Source: an uncultured Eubacteriales bacterium (GTDB lineage: Bacteria > Bacillota > Clostridia > Oscillospirales > Oscillospiraceae). From it: a stretch of DNA of 64,000 bases. The translations under genes were made by a program, and so were the position numbers. The stretch lies in assembly GCA_900547405.1 (NCBI GenBank), contig URGL01000001.1, positions 1 through 64,000 on the forward strand. The letters run 5' to 3'. Below the pieces are notes generated by a model. That model saw only the letters and a list, made by a program, of their open reading frames with translations. It had not been told where the DNA came from and made no database searches. Below, piece after piece: positions 59,015-64,000 of the stretch; positions within the stretch are counted from its first letter, which is position 1, and each line of letters begins with the position of its first letter.

Positions 59015-60670
59015 TTGGCTGAAAAACTGAAAATTATCCCCTTAGGTGGACTGGACGAAATCGGCAAGAACATTACCGTACTGGAATACGGCAAGGACAT
59101 GATCGTGGTGGACTGCGGTGTCGGTTTCCCCGATGACGATATGTACGGCGTGGATCTGGTGATCCCAGACTTTTCTTATCTGGTGGCCAACCAGAAGAAG
59201 CTGCGGGGCATGTTCATTACCCACGGCCATGAGGACCACATCGGTTCCATTCCCTACTGCATGAAGCAGGTCAACTGTCCCATCCACGGCACTGCCATGA
59301 CCAACGGCCTCATCAAGCTGAAGCTGGAAGAGCACCACCTGGCCGATTCTGTGAAACTCATTACCCACAAGCCCGGCGACGTAGTGAAGGCCGGATGCTT
59401 CACCGTGGAATTCATCCATGTGAACCACTCCATTGCCGATGCCGTAGCTTTCGCCATTAAGACCCCTGTGGGCACTGTCATTATGACCGGTGACTTCAAG
59501 ATCGACCCCACCTCCGCTGATGGCATGATGGACCTGGCCCGGCTGGGGCAGCTGGGCAACGAAGGCGTTTTGGCTCTGCTGGCGGATTCCACCAACGTGG
59601 AGCGCCAGGGCTACACCCCCAGCGAAAATGTTGTGGCCGAATCCCTGGACCGGCAGTTCAGAAACTGCGACCAGCGGATCATCATCACCACCTTCGCTTC
59701 CAATATGCACCGGATCCAGAGCGTGATCTCCACCGCCCAGCGGTATGGCCGGAAGGTGGCTGTCACCGGCCGGAGCATGGAAAATATGCTGAAGGTTGCC
59801 CAGGAGCTGGGCTATCTGAAGGTGAAGCAGGGCACCATTGTGGACCTGAATACCATCAAATCCATTCCTAAAAATAAGCTGGTCATCGTGTCCACCGGCT
59901 CCCAGGGCGAGAATATGTCTGCCCTGTATCGGATGGCATTCTCCACCCACAAGCAGGTAGACGTGACCTCCGGCGACCGGATCATCATCTCCGCCTCCGC
60001 CATTCCCGGCAACGAAAAAGCCATCTCCCGGATCATCAATGAGCTGTACCGGAAGGGTGCCGATGTGGTTTACGAGAAGAGCGAAGGTCTTCATGTTTCC
60101 GGCCACGCCTGCCAGGAGGAGTTGAAGATCGTCCATGCCCTGGTCAAGCCGCGGTTCTTCATTCCCGTCCACGGCGAGCAGCGGCATCTGCAGATTCACA
60201 GCAAGCTGGCTCAGTCCATGGGAATGCATCCCCGGAACATCCACATTGGGGAGATCGGCACCGTGTTTGAGTTTACCGGCAAATCCTGCAAGGAAAACGG
60301 CACCGTTCCCGCCGGTAAGGTCTTTGTAGACGGCACCGGTGTAGGCGATGTAGGCAGTGTGGTCCTGCGGGACCGGAAGCACCTGGCTCAAGACGGTATG
60401 ATCGTGGTCTGCGTCAACCTGAGCAGCCAGGACGGCACCGTGGTCTCCGGGCCGGACATCATCACCAGAGGATTTATCTATGTGAAGGAATCCGAAGATC
60501 TGATGGAGAGCCTGCGTCAGGTAGCTCTGGAAGCCATCGATCGTTGCCAGCGCAAGCGGGTAAGAGACTGGTCCGCCATCAAGTCCGCCATCAAGAATGA
60601 CATGAGCGGATACCTCTTTAAGGCCACCAAGCGCAACCCCATGATCCTGCCTGTGATCATGGAAATCTGA
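59015..60670 (+). CDS. rnjA: Ribonuclease J
   Basis: The 551-residue metallo-beta-lactamase/beta-CASP RNase has the metal motif THGHEDHIGSIPY, MTGDFKIDPT, and beta-CASP motifs around ADSTNVERQG, VSTGSQGE and HVSGHACQEELK, then a C-terminal dimerisation domain. RNase J has 5'-to-3' exo- and endonuclease action in mRNA decay and rRNA maturation. The start is TTG 59015 (MAEKLKIIPLGG) behind AAAGGAG; no ATG fits and a longer frame covers the leader. Confidence 0.95.
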   Translation: MAEKLKIIPLGGLDEIGKNITVLEYGKDMIVVDCGVGFPDDDMYGVDLVIPDFSYLVANQKKLRGMFITHGHEDHIGSIPYCMKQVNCPIHGTAMTNGLIKLKLEEHHLADSVKLITHKPGDVVKAGCFTVEFIHVNHSIADAVAFAIKTPVGTVIMTGDFKIDPTSADGMMDLARLGQLGNEGVLALLADSTNVERQGYTPSENVVAESLDRQFRNCDQRIIITTFASNMHRIQSVISTAQRYGRKVAVTGRSMENMLKVAQELGYLKVKQGTIVDLNTIKSIPKNKLVIVSTGSQGENMSALYRMAFSTHKQVDVTSGDRIIISASAIPGNEKAISRIINELYRKGADVVYEKSEGLHVSGHACQEELKIVHALVKPRFFIPVHGEQRHLQIHSKLAQSMGMHPRNIHIGEIGTVFEFTGKSCKENGTVPAGKVFVDGTGVGDVGSVVLRDRKHLAQDGMIVVCVNLSSQDGTVVSGPDIITRGFIYVKESEDLMESLRQVALEAIDRCQRKRVRDWSAIKSAIKNDMSGYLFKATKRNPMILPVIMEI

Positions 60671-60677
60671 TGAATAT

Positions 60678-60703
60678 CCCCCAGGTTTCGGCCTGGGGGT
60701 TTT
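60678..60703 (+). terminator. Terminator after rnjA
   Basis: CCCCCAGG (60678-60685) pairs perfectly with CCTGGGGG (60692-60699), followed by TTTTG. It ends 11 bases before the next gene, so that gene may depend partly on read-through. Confidence 0.88.
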
Positions 60704-60713
60704 GAGGTTCTAT

Positions 60714-61658
60714 ATGGAAATATATTTTGCTCCCATGGAGGGGCTTACCGACAGCATCTATAGATCGTTGCACCATAAATACTTCGGTGGTGTCGATAAA
60801 TATTATATGCCCTTCCTGTCCCCCACGGTCCACCGTTCTCTGACACCCAGGGAAGCCAGGGAACTGCCCATGGCGGACACTGTGGACTTTGAGGCGGTGC
60901 CTCAGCTGCTGACGAAATCCGTAGAGGATTTTCTCTGGGCGGCGGAGCAGTGCCGAGACCGAGGCTACCGGGAGATCAATCTGAACCTGGGCTGCCCCTC
61001 CGGCACAGTGTTTTCCAAAGGAAAAGGCTCCGGGCTGCTCCGGGACCCGGATGGATTGGAGCGGTTTCTGGATGGTATTTTTGCGGATTCTCCCCTGCCC
61101 ATCTCCCTGAAAACCCGGCTGGGTGTGGCAGAGGCAGCGGAGTTTCCCAGGCTGCTGGAAATTTACAATCGATATCCCGTGAAGCTGCTGATTATCCATC
61201 CCCGGGTCCGGAAGGCCTTCTATGACGGCCCGGTGGATATGGATGCCTTTGCATATGCTCTGGAAAACAGCAAAAACTCCCTCTGCTTTAATGGCAACCT
61301 GTGCTCCAGGGAGGATGTCCAGCGCTTTTCGGAACGGTATCAAAGTGCGAGTTCCGCCATGCTGGGGCGGGGGCTCATCGGTGCCCCCGGGATGTTTGCC
61401 CCAAACGGTACGACTCCGGCTGCCCTGGAGGCTTTCTGCGATGAGCTGCTGGACAGCTATACTTCTCTCTTCGGCGGGGCCCGGAATGCCATGTTCCGAC
61501 TGAAGGAAAACTGGCGGTATCTCATCCGTCTCTTTGAGGGTGCAGAACGGCCAGGCAAGCAGCTGCGGAAAACCACAGATGCAGCACAGTACCGGAGCCT
61601 GACCCATGAGATCATCCGAAATTGCCCTATGCGGGAAAATCTTGCCCCAGATTGGTAA
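60714..61658 (+). CDS. tRNA-dihydrouridine synthase family protein
   Basis: The 314-residue FMN TIM-barrel protein begins EIYFAPMEGLTDSIYR (Dus signature). It has the catalytic Cys in INLNLGCPSGTVFSKGKGSGLL, KTRLGVA and LIIHPRVRKAFYDGPVD, then MLGRGLIGAPGMF. Dus enzymes reduce uridine in tRNA D-loops. This clade, with a shorter C-terminus, could also modify other RNA. Start ATG 60714 has TGAGG upstream. Confidence 0.9.
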   Translation: MEIYFAPMEGLTDSIYRSLHHKYFGGVDKYYMPFLSPTVHRSLTPREARELPMADTVDFEAVPQLLTKSVEDFLWAAEQCRDRGYREINLNLGCPSGTVFSKGKGSGLLRDPDGLERFLDGIFADSPLPISLKTRLGVAEAAEFPRLLEIYNRYPVKLLIIHPRVRKAFYDGPVDMDAFAYALENSKNSLCFNGNLCSREDVQRFSERYQSASSAMLGRGLIGAPGMFAPNGTTPAALEAFCDELLDSYTSLFGGARNAMFRLKENWRYLIRLFEGAERPGKQLRKTTDAAQYRSLTHEIIRNCPMRENLAPDW

Positions 61659-61666
61659 AAAAATTT

Positions 61667-61704
61667 GCAGCTTGCTCCCGAACAGGCAGGAGCAAGCTGC
61701 TTTG
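61667..61704 (+). terminator. Terminator after the Dus-family gene
   Basis: GCAGCTTGCTCC (61667-61678) pairs perfectly with 61689-61700, followed by TTTG. A run of A on the other side would give U for the convergent rsmE gene, so it may act in both directions. Confidence 0.85.
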
Positions 61705-61710
61705 CGTAGA

Positions 61711-62436
61711 TCAATACTCTCCTGCTGCGTACATGACGGCAGACAGGGCACACAGAGGGGCTGTTTCGCAGCGGAGGATCCGCTTGCCCAGGGTGCAGAC
61801 GGTGAGTCCGGCAGCCAAAGCCTGGGAGACTTCCCGCTCCTCCAGCCCTCCTTCCGGGCCAGTGAGCAGACTGACGGTCTGATAGGTGCCGGACTCCAGG
61901 GCAGAGCGAAGGGTCACCCTATCCTCATGCTCGTAGAAAAGGATGGCCTTGTCTGCTTTGGAGGCCCGCTCCAGAGCCTTTTCATAGGACTCCACCACCA
62001 GGACCTCCGGGACCATCCCTCGGCCGGACTGCTCAGCAGCGGAGGCGGCGATTTTCTGCCAGCGCTCCAGCTTCTTGCGGATGCTCTTCTCATCCGGCCG
62101 GGAGACGCACCGGGCGGAAGGGAAGGCCACGATCTCTGCCGCCCCCAGCTCCGTAGCCTTCTGGATCACGTGCTCCAGCTTATCTGCCTTGGGAAAGGCC
62201 ATATACACGCTGGCCCGGACCTTTGCCTCCGAGGCGCTGGGGCGGCACTCTCCCAGGGTCAAAGTCAGGCCCTCCGGGTCTGCCACGGTACACAGGCACT
62301 CCTGCCCCGCTCCGTCACAGAGCAGGACCTCCTCCCCCGCTTTCAGCCGGAGAACCTTAGCGTGCTTGGCGTTTTCGCCGGTGAGGGTATGGGAAGGACC
62401 GGAAAGCTCCCGAGGAGTGACAAAAAAACGAATCAT
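61711..62436 (-). CDS. rsmE: 16S rRNA (uracil(1498)-N(3))-methyltransferase RsmE
   Basis: The 241-residue SPOUT methyltransferase has a PUA-like N-terminus (HAKVLRLKAGEEVLLCDGAGQ) and the trefoil-knot motifs VSLLTGPEGGLEEREV and CTLGKRILRCETAPLCAL. It methylates U1498 of 16S rRNA. It is a single gene here, convergent with the Dus-family gene. Confidence 0.95.
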   Translation of the reverse strand: MIRFFVTPRELSGPSHTLTGENAKHAKVLRLKAGEEVLLCDGAGQECLCTVADPEGLTLTLGECRPSASEAKVRASVYMAFPKADKLEHVIQKATELGAAEIVAFPSARCVSRPDEKSIRKKLERWQKIAASAAEQSGRGMVPEVLVVESYEKALERASKADKAILFYEHEDRVTLRSALESGTYQTVSLLTGPEGGLEEREVSQALAAGLTVCTLGKRILRCETAPLCALSAVMYAAGEY

Positions 62437-62498
62437 ATCATAAACCTCAACTGTTTTTCTTTCAGTATAGCATAGGGACGGAGGTTTCGCAATATCCG

Positions 62499-64000
62499 TT
62501 ATTTTGTGGCTTCTTCAAAGGCCGCCTGGATCCGGGCAGAAACGGCCTGGGCATCGGTGGACACCACGGATTCCGTCAGGGTGTAGCTGTTGTCCCGGAC
62601 CGGGTTGATCTGCAAGAACACATCCGTAAAATTATCCTCCGGGTCGAAGTCAAAGCAGGCGAAATAGTTGGGAGCAGCGTCCGGAGAGGCGTCAAAGGGG
62701 GCGTTCACCCGGAACATATAGCCTGTGCCCTCCTGCAGATCAATGGCCGCATCATAGGTCACATAGTGTTTGACAAAGTAGAAGTCCCCCAGCCAGGGGC
62801 CGGTCATTACCTCCGGAGCCTGGGTTTCTGTCCAGGTGCCGCCCTGGTAGGTAAAGTATTGTTCCCCCATTTCGAGTTCCCCACGGGTCTCCCCCTGGGC
62901 CGTGGTCGTCAGGCGCAGGAATCCAACTTCGGAGGCATAATAGAAGTCCTCAGTATAGTCCTCTTCCGGAGTATTGCCGGAGTGCCGAAGGGTCCTGATC
63001 TGGATGCCGCCGTCCTGGGCCTCCTGAATTCCGTTCATGACGGTCTTGCACTTGCGGTAGGCCAACTCTTCCTCGGGTAAGTCCTCGCTGAGCTCCAGGG
63101 TGGGCTGGACATACCGCACAGCATCCTTCAGTGCGTCTTGTTCCTCCCTGCTCAGCTGAAGCTTATCCCACCAGAAGTCGTAGACCGTATCACTGGTCAC
63201 ATGGAAGATATGGGTGCGCTCCACCGTAGGAGGCTCACTGTCGTCGGCAAAGGTAACGTTGCAGCTGTCACCGCCGAAGCTAAACATAGCAACGTCTAAC
63301 AAGTTCTCATCCTCATAATCCGGGATGCCTACGTCCTGGAGCCACTGGAACATCTCGTCCATAGGATCGTAGACCCCCTGGGGGATCGCGTAGTCGGTGA
63401 TGCCGCCGACAATGGCTTCCCCCTTCTGGAACCAGATGCTCCCGTCTCCGTCCATAAAAGAGGACAGGCCCTGGGGCAAATCCCCGATCTCGTAGGGAAT
63501 CACCCCGGAGCTGTATGTCAGCTGGCCCCCCAGGCTGACGGAATTCAGCAAGGACTCCATGATGTCCTGGGGCATGGCCTGTTCGTCTAACCACAGGTCA
63601 TAGATCAGGTCTCCCCAGTAATAGAGGTTGTGCTGATGCTGTACCAAGCGGGGCTGCCCCTCGGGGACATCGCTGAATATGGAAATGGTAACATCCTTCC
63701 CGGCGCTGCCGCCGGACATATAGCCCAGAGGCTCCTCCTCCGGCACACCCAGGGCCCTGTACAGGGCTGTGATATTCTCCTGGATAGCCCCCTGCTCAAA
63801 GTGAAGCACACCGCCGAGGACATCTGTGCCGTCGGTAATGACCTGCATAATGCCGTCCCCGGTTTTTACCTGCACCAGTTCCCGGGCTTCCATGGTATAG
63901 CCCTCCGGGAGGGTGCAATAGAAGTCCCCGACACCGATACCCGCCGGGCCGGATATGCGGGTCAACTCTTCCAGAGGCTTGCCCTGCCTGGGATTCATGG
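62499..64000 (-). CDS. Large protein of unknown function (5' end outside the window)
   Basis: At least 499 residues are encoded, and the frame is open to the window edge, so the true start may lie outside. It is acidic and soluble, rich in Asp, Glu, Tyr and Trp, with no motif known to me. It has at least two similar segments of about 30 residues: LYYWGDLIYDLWLDEQAMPQDIMESLLNSV and FHVTSDTVYDFWWDKLQLSREEQDALKDAV. This suggests an internal duplication. It may be an exported or lipid-anchored protein whose signal lies beyond the edge. Confidence 0.7.
   Translation of the reverse strand, partial: MNPRQGKPLEELTRISGPAGIGVGDFYCTLPEGYTMEARELVQVKTGDGIMQVITDGTDVLGGVLHFEQGAIQENITALYRALGVPEEEPLGYMSGGSAGKDVTISIFSDVPEGQPRLVQHQHNLYYWGDLIYDLWLDEQAMPQDIMESLLNSVSLGGQLTYSSGVIPYEIGDLPQGLSSFMDGDGSIWFQKGEAIVGGITDYAIPQGVYDPMDEMFQWLQDVGIPDYEDENLLDVAMFSFGGDSCNVTFADDSEPPTVERTHIFHVTSDTVYDFWWDKLQLSREEQDALKDAVRYVQPTLELSEDLPEEELAYRKCKTVMNGIQEAQDGGIQIRTLRHSGNTPEEDYTEDFYYASEVGFLRLTTTAQGETRGELEMGEQYFTYQGGTWTETQAPEVMTGPWLGDFYFVKHYVTYDAAIDLQEGTGYMFRVNAPFDASPDAAPNYFACFDFDPEDNFTDVFLQINPVRDNSYTLTESVVSTDAQAVSARIQAAFEEATK

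Noticed and set aside
59042..60391. A 449-codon open frame on the minus strand
   Set aside because: It is wholly antisense to the RNase J gene and His/Gly-rich without any domain.
60657..61751. A 364-codon open frame on the minus strand
   Set aside because: It is antisense to the Dus-family gene and crosses two terminators.

Overview
The window reads as chromosomal DNA from an endospore-forming member of the Clostridia, most likely a gut Oscillospiraceae/Ruminococcaceae-type bacterium. The supporting genes are yqfC/yqfD and a YlbJ-like protein, cwlD, a cotJ operon, a SleC-like cortex-lysis cluster, Clostridia-type TSCPD and TIGR04086 proteins, NiaR and RNase J. Base composition is moderately GC-rich. 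Bases 1-29 are leftover Illumina Nextera adapter, so the left end is a contig end and ligA is cut there. The right end cuts an unidentified large protein.

Layout. 30-2.0 kb: end of ligA, a GNAT acetyltransferase and a YlbJ-like membrane protein. 2.0-9.2 kb: one long sporulation, RNA and repair operon, yqfC-yqfD-phoH-ybeY-era-yqzL-recO-mutS2. 9.2-13.6 kb: HPr-like protein, uvrC, rsmD, coaD, a coiled-coil protein and a TIGR04086 membrane protein. 13.6-16.1 kb: a transcribed-looking leader, xerD and pfkA. 16.2-22.0 kb: a decayed accessory block holding a LanFEG-type lantibiotic-immunity ABC transporter with its two-component system, then pieces of a sigma factor and a DUF4367 protein. At least three apparent deletion junctions lie here. 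22.0-27.3 kb: an AT-rich intergenic region, a second Xer-type recombinase, a membrane-tethered HTH protein, radA, cwlD, a fused cotJA-cotJB gene and cotJC. 27.4-33.2 kb: a BlaI/M56 regulatory pair whose sensor is fused to a phosphodiester-glycosidase domain, and a two-component system with a lipoprotein. 33.3-43.3 kb: EIIC-like transporter and niaR, then nusB, a TsaD paralogue, xseA, xseB and ispA, followed by Asp23, TepA, YbaK, TSCPD, polysaccharide pyruvyl transferase, HAD and CarD genes. 43.4-48.1 kb: asnB and a spore cortex-lysis cluster. 48.1-53.2 kb: an FtsX-type ABC transporter with its two-component system behind a possible attenuator. 53.2-64 kb: coaX, a phosphoesterase, a three-gene cluster of small unknown proteins, a GIY-YIG protein, tRNA-Ser, gtrA, rnjA with a long leader, a Dus-family gene, rsmE and a partial unknown gene.

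Most of the window is conserved core and sporulation machinery in tightly coupled operons, with many 4-bp start/stop overlaps. The points most worth a second look are the cluster of deletion scars around the lantibiotic-immunity locus, three unusual architectures (CotJA-CotJB, M56-NAGPA, and HTH-repeat-transmembrane), the split SleC-like gene, and the structured leaders upstream of xerD, rnjA and the FtsX-type ABC/two-component operon. No CRISPR array, rRNA, intact insertion sequence or prophage was seen.
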